Assembly (NCBI GenBank): GCA_029936315.1
Contig: JAPYTD010000038.1
Location: forward strand, 1 to 40,757
DNA: 40,757 nucleotides
Direction of reading: 5' to 3'
Source: Planctomycetota bacterium
GTDB taxonomy: Bacteria; Planctomycetota; UBA1135; UBA2386
Part shown: positions 1 through 9,111 of the stretch, one piece after another
Position numbering within the stretch: position 1 is the stretch's first letter
How the letters are laid out: each line of letters starts with the position of its first letter
Position numbers and translations under genes: made by a program
The notes under the pieces: model-generated
Told to the model about the DNA's origin: nothing
The model's database searches: none
The model's input: the letters and a program-made list of their open reading frames with translations, nothing else

Positions 1-1587
1 CGTCAACGGCATGCTTGCGTTGTCACCACTGCCGAACGCAGCGACGGAACCCACAGACACCAGATTGGTGCCGAGCGTTAGCGATGGGCTAATCGCCAGC
101 AACTCCACAGTCAACGGCGCCGCCGCCATACCAACGTTGTCGATCGACACGACCACTTCGCCAGTCTCGCCAGGCTCGACCACGAAGTTACCGTTGCCGC
201 CAACAGCCTCGGTCACGGTCATCGCGTCCACCACAAACGCAGAACCGGCCGTCAGCGCCGCCTTGCGGAACATGCGCTGGTGACGCCGGGCGATGGTTTC
301 GATCGTTGGTCCAACCGGCCAGAAGCCGCCTTCGTTGGCGCGGCCGAGTTCTGCAGTCCACGAGAACGAACCGCGCGCGGCGTGATGGTGATCCACCGAC
401 GTTCCCGACGAAATGTAGAGCAGTGTGCCCCAGCGACCGTGCTGGATGCCGTTCTCAGCAACCATGAAGGCGCCGAGCACGTTGTAGGCAGCGACGTTTG
501 CCGGATCGCCAGTCTGGTAGGCCCACGGGCGCAACAACACATCGGTGTAGCTGTGCGAACTGAACACCTGCACAAACTGACGCGACGCTGAGAATGCTTC
601 GACCACGGCAATCTCCGGCTCGGAGAACGGTCCGGTGCCACGATACGTTTCACTATTCGGCGACGACGAACTGCCGCCGTTGGGCGCATTCCAAAACGTC
701 GAGTAGTTGCGGTTGAGGTCAACCCCAAAGGAGCCACTGCCGTTGTTGCGGCGATTCTTGCGCCACAGGCCACCACCGTTCGGGTTGTTGATGCGATTGA
801 ACTCATAGCCATCCGGATTGACGCAGGGCACGAAGTAGAGCTCGCGTTCGTCGATCAAGAAGGTCGCCTCGGGGTCGATACCGTAGCCATCGAGTAGCTC
901 ATCCATGAACAACAGCGTCGTCGACAACGACAACGGTTCACGGGCATGGTGCAACGCGTCGTAGTAGACCTCCGGCTCGTTCTCATCGACACCAACGTTG
1001 TCGCTGATCTTCACCATCCACAATTCGCGCCCTTCAATCGACTGACCGATGCTGACTCGCTGCGAGCACAGCTGCGGATAGTTCGTATGGAAGGCGTCGA
1101 GGATCGCTTCCATCTGCGCCAACGTATAGTGGCCACCCATCGCACCCTGCCCAATCGGCGGCGTCAGCGTGTCTTCCCCGCTCAGCGGAAACTGCGCCAC
1201 GGCAGCCGCGTGGGCTGCATTCAAATCTGCCACGCGCACGATGTGCTGCAAGTTTGCAGCGCGCAAGCGCTGCACGTCACCCGGCCGACCGATCACTTCG
1301 ACCCGACGCTGCGCCAACAGCGGGGCCCGGCACCCGGCCAGGTCGAGGTCCATCGCCATCAACTGCTGCATCTGGGCCGGACCCGTCACGCGCACCTCGA
1401 TCAACGAACGGATGATCCGGCCACTACTTGGCGTTTGCGCGGCACCACTGTCTGGCGTTTGCGCGGCACCACTGTCTGGCGTTTGCGCGGCACCACTGTC
1501 TGGCGTTTGCGCGGCACACGGAACAGCCATGCCCGATGTCAGGGCAGTGACAAGAACAAGAGCATTGCAGAAGATCGGGAGATGCAT
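1..1587 (-). CDS. Secreted M14 zinc carboxypeptidase (C-terminus cut by window edge)
   Basis: Metallo-carboxypeptidase of the M14 (carboxypeptidase T/A) family, probably acting outside the cytoplasm on peptides. The reading frame starts at an ATG at 1587 and is open to base 1, so the end is missing; 529 codons are visible. Residues 1-26 are a Sec signal peptide. A tandem 8-residue repeat (AAQTPDSG) follows at about residues 24-53. The peptidase domain shows the zinc motif HxxE (H214, E217 in HHAREP), then NPDGYEFNR, GVDLNRNYS, the third zinc ligand H345 in SSHSYTD, and the catalytic glutamate E413 in TAELGR. From about residue 440 a CARDB-like beta domain begins (VVEPGETGEVVVSIDN). All catalytic residues are present, so an active enzyme is likely. 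It is divergent from the next gene. Confidence 0.9.
   Translation of the reverse strand, partial: MHLPIFCNALVLVTALTSGMAVPCAAQTPDSGAAQTPDSGAAQTPDSGAAQTPSSGRIIRSLIEVRVTGPAQMQQLMAMDLDLAGCRAPLLAQRRVEVIGRPGDVQRLRAANLQHIVRVADLNAAHAAAVAQFPLSGEDTLTPPIGQGAMGGHYTLAQMEAILDAFHTNYPQLCSQRVSIGQSIEGRELWMVKISDNVGVDENEPEVYYDALHHAREPLSLSTTLLFMDELLDGYGIDPEATFLIDERELYFVPCVNPDGYEFNRINNPNGGGLWRKNRRNNGSGSFGVDLNRNYSTFWNAPNGGSSSSPNSETYRGTGPFSEPEIAVVEAFSASRQFVQVFSSHSYTDVLLRPWAYQTGDPANVAAYNVLGAFMVAENGIQHGRWGTLLYISSGTSVDHHHAARGSFSWTAELGRANEGGFWPVGPTIETIARRHQRMFRKAALTAGSAFVVDAMTVTEAVGGNGNFVVEPGETGEVVVSIDNVGMAAAPLTVELLAISPSLTLGTNLVSVGSVAAFGSGDNASMPLT
1429..1517 (-). repeat. 24-bp tandem repeat, 3.7 perfect copies, inside the carboxypeptidase gene
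   Basis: Three complete identical 24-bp units (1429-1452, 1453-1476, 1477-1500) and a 17-bp partial fourth. The period is a multiple of three and encodes AAQTPDSG repeats directly after the signal peptide. The copies are identical at the DNA level, which suggests recent slippage expansion. Confidence 0.95.
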
Positions 1588-1632
1588 GGCTGATGCAATC
1601 TAGCGGGAGAAGTCGTTCGTGGAGGCCATACA

Positions 1633-2349
1633 GTGGTCACACCAATGAAACGCCTTGCCCCGGTGTTGCTCTTGACCGCGTGCCACATGGCACCGATTCC
1701 CTATGCGCCAGCTGCCGGCACGGCAAATGCGCCGCCGAGAATTGACCGTGATCGCGTCGGCATCGTGCTCATCGACGCGCAACCGGCGTTCTGGAGTTCG
1801 ATGCATGGCGAGTCCGAACCGATCTTGCAACGCATCGAGCAACTGTTGATCCATGCAACCATCACGCAGACCCCCATCGTCGCCACGTTCGAAGTGCCGA
1901 CCGCGCGCAACGGCGAGTTGCCGGACCGGTTGCAGGAGGTCTGGCCAAAGCACGGCCATCGGCATGAGAAGCGAACGTTTGACTGCTGTCGCGAACCAGC
2001 AATCGCCGCGACTCTGCGTGCGATGGGCGTCGCCCAGGTGGTCGTCGCCGGCGCCGAGACGGACGTTTGTGTACTGCAATCCTGTCTAGGGTTGCGGCAA
2101 CTCGGCTTCGAAGTGTTCTTGCTAGAGGACTGTGTGTTCTCCAACGAACGCAACGTACAGCCCGCGCTCGATCGCATGCACATGGCTGGCATCATTCCGA
2201 CTACGTACAAGGCCTACTTCTACGAAATGGAGCAAACAGTCGACAGGAGATCGCGCCCTTCAGAATGGGGGGCACGCTTGAAACAAGTGCGCAAACGCTT
2301 CCGGTCACCCTACGGACTCGTGCCGTCCACTACCGCTGGTGAAGAGTGA
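1633..2349 (+). CDS. Isochorismatase-like cysteine hydrolase, putative lipoprotein
   Basis: Member of the isochorismatase/nicotinamidase-like cysteine hydrolase family; the substrate cannot be told from sequence. The catalytic triad positions are visible: D48 in VLIDAQPAFW, K113 in RHEKRTFD and nucleophile C146 in GAETDVCV, with the family's usual order and spacing. The N-terminus looks like a lipoprotein signal with lipobox LTAC (C17). The GTG at 1633 has a GGAGG Shine-Dalgarno 7 bases upstream (1621-1625). An in-frame ATG at 1645 is also possible but lies 19 bases from that site, so GTG is preferred. Most family members are cytoplasmic, so an exported lipidated version is unusual. A basic tail follows the hydrolase domain. 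Confidence 0.85.
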   Translation: MVTPMKRLAPVLLLTACHMAPIPYAPAAGTANAPPRIDRDRVGIVLIDAQPAFWSSMHGESEPILQRIEQLLIHATITQTPIVATFEVPTARNGELPDRLQEVWPKHGHRHEKRTFDCCREPAIAATLRAMGVAQVVVAGAETDVCVLQSCLGLRQLGFEVFLLEDCVFSNERNVQPALDRMHMAGIIPTTYKAYFYEMEQTVDRRSRPSEWGARLKQVRKRFRSPYGLVPSTTAGEE

Positions 2350-2400
2350 TCGGAAACGCTGGGTAACACGCAAACACGCCCAAGATCCAAAGGAGACATC

Positions 2401-3855
2401 ATGCGCACCTATCGATCGATCGCCGTCGCATCCGTATTTACCCTCGCTCCGCTGTGCCTCACTGCACAGGGGTCCACTGCACAGGGGTCCACGACTGAGC
2501 AGCGCCATGAGCAGCCCGGCGGACTGGCTGTCCGTATCGTGCACGACCAACCGGGTGCTGCGACCGCGAAGATGACCGTGTGGATCAGCTACCCGCACCG
2601 CAACGGGGACCTGCACGACCATCAACAGTACCTCGAAGACCTCGCCACACGTTTCCGGGACCGAGGAATCGCGATCGCCATCGCTCTTCCGGAAGACGAC
2701 GCCAAGGCCGTCGCCGCCAAGAAGCCACGACTGGTGGTGGCCGCGGCGACCGAAGAAGGCACGCTCGACAACATCCGGGGCATGTCCTTCGTGCTCACGC
2801 AAGGGACCAGCGGCGAAGCAATCGTGGTGATGCGTTCGCTCGACACCGCCGTCGACACGATTGAGAAGTGCCTGAAGGACGCGTTCAACCACCAGGCGCA
2901 CCAGAAGGCAGAACGGGCACTGGCAAGCCTGTGGCGCGATGTTGGCGATGGTGGCGAGTTTGATGTGGCGGTCACGCAAGCCCTCGCCACGTGGCCGCGC
3001 TCTGGCCGAGCGCGCGCCTGCGCCGTGCTCAACGAATGGTGGTGCAAGGGTGACCTTCTTGCTGCCCAGAAGGCGATTGACGACGGCATCAAAGCGCTGA
3101 GCAACGAAGCTGTACCGATGGCGGAGTTCGTGGACCTCGTACTGCGCGGCGATCGTTCGGATCCAAAGGTGGCGCAGCAGCTGGCGATGGCCATGGCACC
3201 CGCCGCCGCTGGCGCGCCAAGAGGAACGTTCATGCAACTCGTCAACCTTCGCGCGCTATTGCGAGCTGGGCAGGATCGCGTCGCAGGTCGTATCGTTGCC
3301 ACTCTGCCGAAACGCGTCGGTGGCAACGCCAGCAATCAGTTGATCTTCGCAGAGACCCTGATGGACAGCAGCACGCCGGCGGCGTTTCGCGACCTCGCAG
3401 AACGCATGATCCAGAATGCCGAGTCCAATGGCGGCAACCGCCAATGGGTTTATGCCGCTCGGCACAAAGTGCTGAAGCGTTGCGGCGACAATGAGGCCGC
3501 CGAAAAGATGATGGATGAATACCGCGCCAGGAACCTAGGCACCGGCCTCAACAACGACGCGTGGTATCTGATCGTGCAGCCGCAATCGATGGGACGATTC
3601 AACACCTTCGCGCTGGCCCAATGCGAGCAGATGCTGCGCGTCGAGAAACCCGACTTCGTCAGCATGGACACGATCGCACTCGCGCACTTCGTCAACGGCA
3701 AGGTCGACAAAGCGATAGAGATACAGACGACCGCGGCACAACAGAGCCAGAACGATCCGATCTATGTCGCCCGCCTTCGCCGCTACAAGGAGACCAAGGA
3801 AGCGATGGACGAGCGCCAAGAGAAGCAGGCCCGAAAGAAGAAGACCCCGAAGTAG
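2401..3855 (+). CDS. Secreted protein, thioredoxin-like N-terminal region plus helical repeats
   Basis: 484 residues with a Sec signal peptide (cleavage near LTAQ, residue 23). The segment from about residue 50 (MTVWISYPHRNGDLHDHQQYL, then RDRGIAIAIALPEDD) resembles a redoxin/thioredoxin fold but has no CxxC. The remainder is alpha-helical and TPR-like, ending in a lysine-rich tail (ARKKKTPK). Strong Shine-Dalgarno AGGAG at 2391-2395. A 15-bp duplication (TAQGS twice) sits at the signal-peptide junction. No enzymatic motif is seen. The function is unknown; the fold assignment is inference from pattern only. Confidence 0.75.
   Translation: MRTYRSIAVASVFTLAPLCLTAQGSTAQGSTTEQRHEQPGGLAVRIVHDQPGAATAKMTVWISYPHRNGDLHDHQQYLEDLATRFRDRGIAIAIALPEDDAKAVAAKKPRLVVAAATEEGTLDNIRGMSFVLTQGTSGEAIVVMRSLDTAVDTIEKCLKDAFNHQAHQKAERALASLWRDVGDGGEFDVAVTQALATWPRSGRARACAVLNEWWCKGDLLAAQKAIDDGIKALSNEAVPMAEFVDLVLRGDRSDPKVAQQLAMAMAPAAAGAPRGTFMQLVNLRALLRAGQDRVAGRIVATLPKRVGGNASNQLIFAETLMDSSTPAAFRDLAERMIQNAESNGGNRQWVYAARHKVLKRCGDNEAAEKMMDEYRARNLGTGLNNDAWYLIVQPQSMGRFNTFALAQCEQMLRVEKPDFVSMDTIALAHFVNGKVDKAIEIQTTAAQQSQNDPIYVARLRRYKETKEAMDERQEKQARKKKTPK
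2461..2490 (+). repeat. 15-bp tandem duplication at signal-peptide junction
   Basis: Two identical 15-bp units (2461-2475 and 2476-2490), in frame, encoding TAQGS-TAQGS at the predicted cleavage site of the secreted protein that starts at 2401. Confidence 0.95.
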
Positions 3856-3873
3856 AAGACCCAGAACTAGCTG

Positions 3874-5127
3874 CTACTCAGACGCCGGCACCAAGCGATA
3901 GATCTTGCCCTTCTTGCCGATATAGACCGTCATCAGCAATTCGCCATCCGGTTCTTCCGCGTAGCTCGACGGCGGGAACGGCGTAGACTTCATCTTGACG
4001 ACTTCGTGGTTGCCGTCTTTGCCCTCGCGGCACGCCCACGCGCGCTTGGTGATGAAGTCCGAGTAGACAAAGAAGCCTTGCAGGCCTGGGATCTTCTTGC
4101 CGCGGTAGACGTGGCCGCCGGTGACCGACAGGCCATGTTTGTGGGTGTAGCTCGCAATCGGCAGGATGTGGCCTGCGGGAGTCGGCAACTTGCTGCGGCG
4201 CTTACCGAACTCCTCGTGCGCCTCGAAGCTGTTCCAGCCATAGAAGCCACCCTTGTCAATGCGCACGACTTCCTCAAGGCGGTTCTGACCAACCTCCCCC
4301 GCCCACAACTCGCCAGTCTCGCGATCGAACGCCATGCGCCACAGGTTGCGAATGCCGTAGCACCAGATCTCGCCGCGCGCCTCCTCCTTGCCGACGAACG
4401 GGTTGTCCTTGGGGATCGCGTAGGGCTCATCCTGGCTCGCATTCTTGACGTCGATGCGCAACACCTTGCCGAGCAGCATCGCCAGGCTCTCGGCGTTGCC
4501 GTATGGGTCATTGGCGGCCCCACCATCGCCAAACGTGATGTAGAGCATGCCGTCCGGACCGAACAGAATCGTGCCGCCGTTGTGGTTGCCCCAAGGTTGG
4601 AACACCTCCATCACGCGCAATTCACTCGACAAATCGACCGTCTGCTTACCACCAGACTCGGTCACGGTGTAGCGCGCGATGATCGACTGGCGGTTGCTCT
4701 TGCGCGAGCCGCGCGCCATCGCACCCTTGCGGGGCTCGATCTGCTCGGACCAGTAGGTCCAAACGTAGTGGTTGTTGGCGTAGTCCGGATCAAACTGGAA
4801 GCCGAGCAGCCCCTCCTCCCAGTTCTTGGTCAGCACCTGCTCACTGAGATCGAGGAACACTTCGCGGTCGGACTTGGCACCGTCGCGCGGAACGCGATAG
4901 ATGAAGCCCGGCTGGCAGACGACATAGGCCGAGTCCGGATCGGATTCGTGGAAGGCGACGAACAACGGTTGCTTGAACGACTTCTGGCCAGGGAACGCAT
5001 CTTCGTAGGCGATCGCGGGACCGTCCTTGAGTTCGCGGGCAGAGTCCTCGCCTTCCTGCGCATGGCAGGGCAACGCCACGAGAACGGAGATCAGAACGAA
5101 CGAGAAGCGGCGGAAGAACAAAGGCAT
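3874..5127 (-). CDS. PQQ-dependent sugar dehydrogenase (GSDH / soluble aldose dehydrogenase family)
   Basis: 417-residue exported protein (signal peptide to about residue 23, ending PCHAQ). It belongs to the glucose/sorbosone dehydrogenase family, six-bladed beta-propellers that oxidise sugars with PQQ in the periplasm. Visible family signatures in order: GLLGFQFDPDY, WGNHNGGTILFGPDGMLYITFGDGG (the His in NHNGG aligns with the catalytic base), LLGKVLRIDV, YGIRNLWRMAFD, and the blade motif EVGQNRLEEVVRIDKGGFYGWN. Length is normal for the family. No PQQ biosynthesis gene lies in the window. It is convergent with the preceding gene (18-bp gap) and follows the metalloprotease on the same strand. 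Exact sugar specificity is unknown; planctomycetes carry many such paralogues. Confidence 0.9.
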   Translation of the reverse strand: MPLFFRRFSFVLISVLVALPCHAQEGEDSARELKDGPAIAYEDAFPGQKSFKQPLFVAFHESDPDSAYVVCQPGFIYRVPRDGAKSDREVFLDLSEQVLTKNWEEGLLGFQFDPDYANNHYVWTYWSEQIEPRKGAMARGSRKSNRQSIIARYTVTESGGKQTVDLSSELRVMEVFQPWGNHNGGTILFGPDGMLYITFGDGGAANDPYGNAESLAMLLGKVLRIDVKNASQDEPYAIPKDNPFVGKEEARGEIWCYGIRNLWRMAFDRETGELWAGEVGQNRLEEVVRIDKGGFYGWNSFEAHEEFGKRRSKLPTPAGHILPIASYTHKHGLSVTGGHVYRGKKIPGLQGFFVYSDFITKRAWACREGKDGNHEVVKMKSTPFPPSSYAEEPDGELLMTVYIGKKGKIYRLVPASE

Positions 5128-5166
5128 TGTTGGTGCTCAGCGAGCAGATGAGTCCGGCAGCACTGG

Positions 5167-5304
5167 CTACGCGGCCTGCTGTAGATAGGAGGCGTCTGTT
5201 TCGGGCAAATGCGCGCGATACGCAAGTCCGACGAGCGACGGACCGTGCAACGAGCCGAACATGATGCAAGCTGCGAGACAGGTTTCGGCACAGGCAATCC
5301 TCAT
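5167..5304 (-). CDS. Possible 45-residue peptide translationally coupled to the metalloprotease
   Basis: An ATG at 5304 overlaps the TGA of the upstream metalloprotease in an ATGA junction and opens a 45-codon frame ending in TAG at 5167. The N-terminal half is hydrophobic with three cysteines (C5, C9, C13), somewhat like a signal or anchor segment; the rest is polar. I recognise no family. The ATGA overlap is typical of coupled genes but can arise by chance, so this is a candidate only. Confidence 0.3.
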   Translation of the reverse strand: MRIACAETCLAACIMFGSLHGPSLVGLAYRAHLPETDASYLQQAA

Positions 5305-7838
5305 TTCTCACTACCGATCGGCGAGCCTGGTGGCGATTTCAGTTTGGGAGCACGTGCTGGCTCACGATCGCGCCGTTCGAGGAATGCACTGATACGTCGC
5401 GCCAGGGCCATGAAGTGCGCGTGCGGCAAGACCTCGAGGTCGGACAATGCTCTCTCCGTATTAGTGCGTGCGATGTGGGCCAAGTATTCCTCGGCCAGGC
5501 CACGCACGTTAGCCGGTGCGCTGGTGTTGCCAGCAAGATCGATCAATCGGTCAACAAGCACGACCTGCACGGCGCGTTGCAGCCGCAGCAGTTCGCTGTT
5601 GGGCGCACGCTTGTCGGGGAACACCGTGCGGACCAACTCATAGAGCACGGTGACAAACGACACGCCCTGGCCGTCGCCGCGGTTTTCGAGTCGCGCCGCC
5701 CGCTCGGCGTTGAGCAACCCGGCCATGGTCATGTCCGCCGCGATCGACGCCATGGCAAGCGGATCCAACAACTGGCCGGTGCTGCGCGGAAAGCGCTCTG
5801 ATGTGCTCGGGTGGCCCGGCGGCTTTGGTGGAATACGCTTCACGATCCGCGGATCCAACTGCAGGAACTCAGGCTTCAAGGTGCCGAGCACCATCGCCAA
5901 CGCGCGCCGTTGTTGTTGCTCGGGGATTGGCGCAATCGGCAACTGGCCGTCACCCTTGACCGCGTGCCGGAAGTCGACTCCGCCAATCAACTTGATCGCC
6001 GCTTCGAGTTGGAAGCGGTGATGAAGATACAATGGCACGAGGGTGTCCTCGAGCGTGGCGAGGGTGGCACCGGGCCGCAGCGCATCAATACCAAACTTGC
6101 GCAAGCCGATCGCACGCACGCGCAGTTCCAGCTCAAGTTGGGCCAACGGATCGTCACCGTTATCCCACAGACTGGCGCGCGGGTGGCCGGTGGCCGCCGA
6201 ACGCGCGTCCTGGTCGGTCAAGAACGTGAAGCCCTTGCGCAATCCGACGCGCACAATGCGATCGAGCTCAGCCGCTTCATCCGCGCCCTCATGCAACTGC
6301 GTATAGCCGTAGACGATCGCCCACTTGTCGTACTCGCCAATACCCACGTCGTAGGCATTCGAGAAGTCGAGCTTGCCGCCAACGATGCCGACCAAAGGCG
6401 CCGGGTAGTCCATGACCGACTCGCGCCCATAGGTGCTCGCAGCGAAGTTGTGTGACAGCCCGAGCGTGTGACCGACCTCGTGCGCCGCCAACTGCCGGAT
6501 GCGCATCAGCGCGACCTTCTGCGCCAGCTCATCGTCACCGGGCATCAGGTAGCCGGCACTCGGCGACATCGCCGCCGCGCACGCGCCGTTCTCTGAGTAA
6601 GGCGCCTGCAGACCAATGAACTTCATGTGGTCCTGACGCACACGCAGCGAACCGAGCAGTACGTTGCCTTTGATGATCTCGCCGGTGCGTGGATCCCTGA
6701 TGCTCGCGCCGTAGGACCAACCTCGGGTGCGACGGTGCACCCAGTGAATCATGTTGTAGCGCACGTCCATCGGGTCAGCGTCTTCGGGCAAGATCTCGAC
6801 CTGGAACGCATCGCGGAAACCCGCCGCGGCGAACGCCTCCGCCCACCACATCGCGCCTTCCTTCAGCGCCGAACGCACCGGCTCCGGGGTGCCGGGATCG
6901 ATGTAGTAGACGATCGGTTTGATCGGCTCACTGAGCGGTTGTTCGGGGTCCTTCTTCTCAAGACGGTGCCGCGCGATCAGGTGCCGATGCATCGACTCGC
7001 CAATCGGCGCCGCGTAGTCCTGAAACTGCGGCCCGGAGAAACCAATGCGCGGGTCAAAGGCACGCGGCTTGTAGTTGGCATCCGGCAGTCGGATGAAGCT
7101 GTGGTGCTGGCGCAGCGACACGGCCTGCGAGTTGGCCGTCCTGCCGACTTCCCGATTTGGCTTCGAACTCGTGAACGTCAGCAACACTTCGACTTCCGAG
7201 TTATCGGGGAACGCCTTGGTTCGCGCGAGCCACAGCGCACTGCGCTCCTTGTCGACTTTGTAGCTACTGCCCGAACCACCGAGTTTGCGCGCCGCGTTGG
7301 TAGCATCGCGAATGAAGAACGCGGTCGCATCCACCAAGACTGCGCCGCCCGTCTCAGCCTTGACTGGTAGCGAACCAATCACCGACGGCGCAAACGACTC
7401 GGCGACTGCCAGACGTTCGCGCGCATTGTCGGACAACGCGCGGAAGCGAAGGTTCTTGGCCATGACCAGAACCTTCTGGCCCGCGCGACGAAACTCGATC
7501 ACGTGCTGCGGACCAAGCGAGCCGCGATCAAGGCCAATCGGATTGGAGCCAAGGCCGGACGCCTGCGCGGTCGCGTAGAGCAGTTCTTCGCCGAAGCGCG
7601 ACAACTGCAAGTAGACGCGGTCGGTTTTCTTGTCGACGTGCATGTCGACGAAGCCGGGCAAGTGCTGCATATCCTTGGTGAAAGCAGCGATGTCCTTCTG
7701 CTTGGCTGGGTTGTCGTTGCCCTTGCTCGCCTCGCCCTGGCTACCTGTAGCCGCATCCGATGTCTGCGCCGGCAGAGTGTCGGCCAACGGGAAGGAGAGG
7801 AAGCACGCAAGGAACAGGCAACGCATACGCAAACGCAT
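5301..7838 (-). CDS. Secreted zinc metalloprotease, DUF5117/DUF4953 type
   Basis: 845 residues with a signal peptide (MRLRMRCLFLACFLSFPLADTLPAQ). The frame is open further upstream to 8147, but that part reads as non-coding and overlaps the divergent neighbour; ATG 7838 (or 7856, six codons earlier) puts the signal peptide first. The N-terminal DUF5117-like region (about 40-220) is followed by the metzincin-type motif HEVGHTLGLSH with zinc ligands H453, H457 and H463, then SVMDYPAP as the Met-turn region. The C-terminal 300 residues are helical. Members are large extracellular proteases found in Bacteroidota and Planctomycetota. The divergent gap to the next gene (7839-7966) should hold both promoters. 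Catalytic residues are intact. Confidence 0.9.
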   Translation of the reverse strand: MRLRMRCLFLACFLSFPLADTLPAQTSDAATGSQGEASKGNDNPAKQKDIAAFTKDMQHLPGFVDMHVDKKTDRVYLQLSRFGEELLYATAQASGLGSNPIGLDRGSLGPQHVIEFRRAGQKVLVMAKNLRFRALSDNARERLAVAESFAPSVIGSLPVKAETGGAVLVDATAFFIRDATNAARKLGGSGSSYKVDKERSALWLARTKAFPDNSEVEVLLTFTSSKPNREVGRTANSQAVSLRQHHSFIRLPDANYKPRAFDPRIGFSGPQFQDYAAPIGESMHRHLIARHRLEKKDPEQPLSEPIKPIVYYIDPGTPEPVRSALKEGAMWWAEAFAAAGFRDAFQVEILPEDADPMDVRYNMIHWVHRRTRGWSYGASIRDPRTGEIIKGNVLLGSLRVRQDHMKFIGLQAPYSENGACAAAMSPSAGYLMPGDDELAQKVALMRIRQLAAHEVGHTLGLSHNFAASTYGRESVMDYPAPLVGIVGGKLDFSNAYDVGIGEYDKWAIVYGYTQLHEGADEAAELDRIVRVGLRKGFTFLTDQDARSAATGHPRASLWDNGDDPLAQLELELRVRAIGLRKFGIDALRPGATLATLEDTLVPLYLHHRFQLEAAIKLIGGVDFRHAVKGDGQLPIAPIPEQQQRRALAMVLGTLKPEFLQLDPRIVKRIPPKPPGHPSTSERFPRSTGQLLDPLAMASIAADMTMAGLLNAERAARLENRGDGQGVSFVTVLYELVRTVFPDKRAPNSELLRLQRAVQVVLVDRLIDLAGNTSAPANVRGLAEEYLAHIARTNTERALSDLEVLPHAHFMALARRISAFLERRDREPARAPKLKSPPGSPIGSEK

Positions 7839-7966
7839 ATCCGTCGTAGGGCCCATGCGAAATGGGAATCGGGCTCGCGCCCAAAACGTGACGCACCCAG
7901 GCACAATCCCACCCTCTGCACGGCAACTAGCTTGGTCGCGCGTGCGTTTGGCGGCAGAATTGGGGC

Positions 7967-9088
7967 ATGCCGCGCCATGTATCCGCGTATCTGTTCGGTG
8001 CCTTCTGTGCCACCGTCCTGCAAACCACTCCGCTCTCGGCGCAAGACGTCGCCTGGTGGGGCAAGGAGTTTGATGCCGCATTGACTGCGGCCAAGGACAA
8101 GCCTTCTGAGATGGTGTTGCTCTACTGCTGGGAGGACAGCGACACATGCTCTGCGATGTTCAGCGGCACGATGTCCGACAAGAAGGTCGCGACGAAGCTC
8201 GGCGACTTCATTTGCATGGGCGCGAAGAACGACGATGCCGGACGAGCCGTGTGGGAACGCTACAAGGTCAATTCCGTGCCGATCGTCTTGTTCATCAACC
8301 CACAAGGTGCCGTCGTCGACGTGCTACCGGGCTACGTGACGACTGAACAGTTCTTGCTCGACCTGGGTCGTGTGCAAGCGGGCCAGGGCACCATCCCAGC
8401 GTTGCGCGAACACCTCGCGGCGAAGCCAAAGGACGTTAAGTCTGCGCAAGTGCTCGTGCAGAAGCTGCGCGCGCTGCAGGACATCTTGGGTTCACACGAA
8501 GTCATCGACGCGATGATCAAAGTCGACCCGAAGGGCAAGAGCGAAGCGGTTGCGGAAGGAATGCTGTGGAAGATCAGCGACGAAACGTTCGTCGCCGGCG
8601 TTGCCCCGAAGGACTACGACCTCTCAAAGCTGCGCGTGTTCTTGAAGACCGCGCGTCACAAGCGCATCAAGTTCCTCGGCAACGACCAGCTGGCGACGGC
8701 ACACTACCTGCGCCAAGACCTCAAGGCATCTGCCTCGTACGCGATGAAGGCTTGGAAGAACATCCCGGATGACCAGGTCATTGAATGGGGCCAACGCATG
8801 TGTGGCATCGCCTATCGCCGCTGGAAGGATTTCGATAAGTCGAACAAGGCGACGCTGAAGAACGCGTTGACGATCAGTAAGAAGACGTTGGCCGCGGTGC
8901 AGAAGCTGCAAAAGAAGCAACCGGACAAAGTGTTCTTGGGCAACGCGATGTTCTTGCACGCCGCCATCCTGTTGGTCAACAAGAAGCGCAAGAACGCGCT
9001 CGACCTGATGGATAAGGCGATCAAGACCGACCCCAACAACGAGAACCTCAAGACCTGGAAGAAGCGCTGGGTGTCCGGCGAGAAGTAG
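7967..9088 (+). CDS. Secreted thioredoxin-like protein with C-terminal helical repeats
   Basis: 373 residues with a signal peptide (to about SAQ, residue 26). Residues 30-130 match a thioredoxin-like domain: a strand MVLLYCWEDSDTC at the active-site position and a cis-proline loop NSVPIVLFINPQG. The usual CxxC is not present; cysteines are C54 and C61, so a normal dithiol exchange cycle is doubtful. The rest is helical and TPR-like, ending KAIKTDPNNENLKTWKKRW. It is divergent from the metalloprotease and resembles in architecture the gene at 2401-3855. Role unknown; scaffold or substrate-binding functions are possible. Confidence 0.75.
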   Translation: MPRHVSAYLFGAFCATVLQTTPLSAQDVAWWGKEFDAALTAAKDKPSEMVLLYCWEDSDTCSAMFSGTMSDKKVATKLGDFICMGAKNDDAGRAVWERYKVNSVPIVLFINPQGAVVDVLPGYVTTEQFLLDLGRVQAGQGTIPALREHLAAKPKDVKSAQVLVQKLRALQDILGSHEVIDAMIKVDPKGKSEAVAEGMLWKISDETFVAGVAPKDYDLSKLRVFLKTARHKRIKFLGNDQLATAHYLRQDLKASASYAMKAWKNIPDDQVIEWGQRMCGIAYRRWKDFDKSNKATLKNALTISKKTLAAVQKLQKKQPDKVFLGNAMFLHAAILLVNKKRKNALDLMDKAIKTDPNNENLKTWKKRWVSGEK

Positions 9089-9111
9089 AAGTAGACGGTG
9101 GCGAAGGGTGC

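Noticed and set aside
946..1593. Long plus-strand frame (215 codons) with a WRLRGTTV repeat
   Set aside because: It is antisense to the M14 carboxypeptidase, whose catalytic motifs are intact; the repeat is the reverse reading of the 24-bp repeat.
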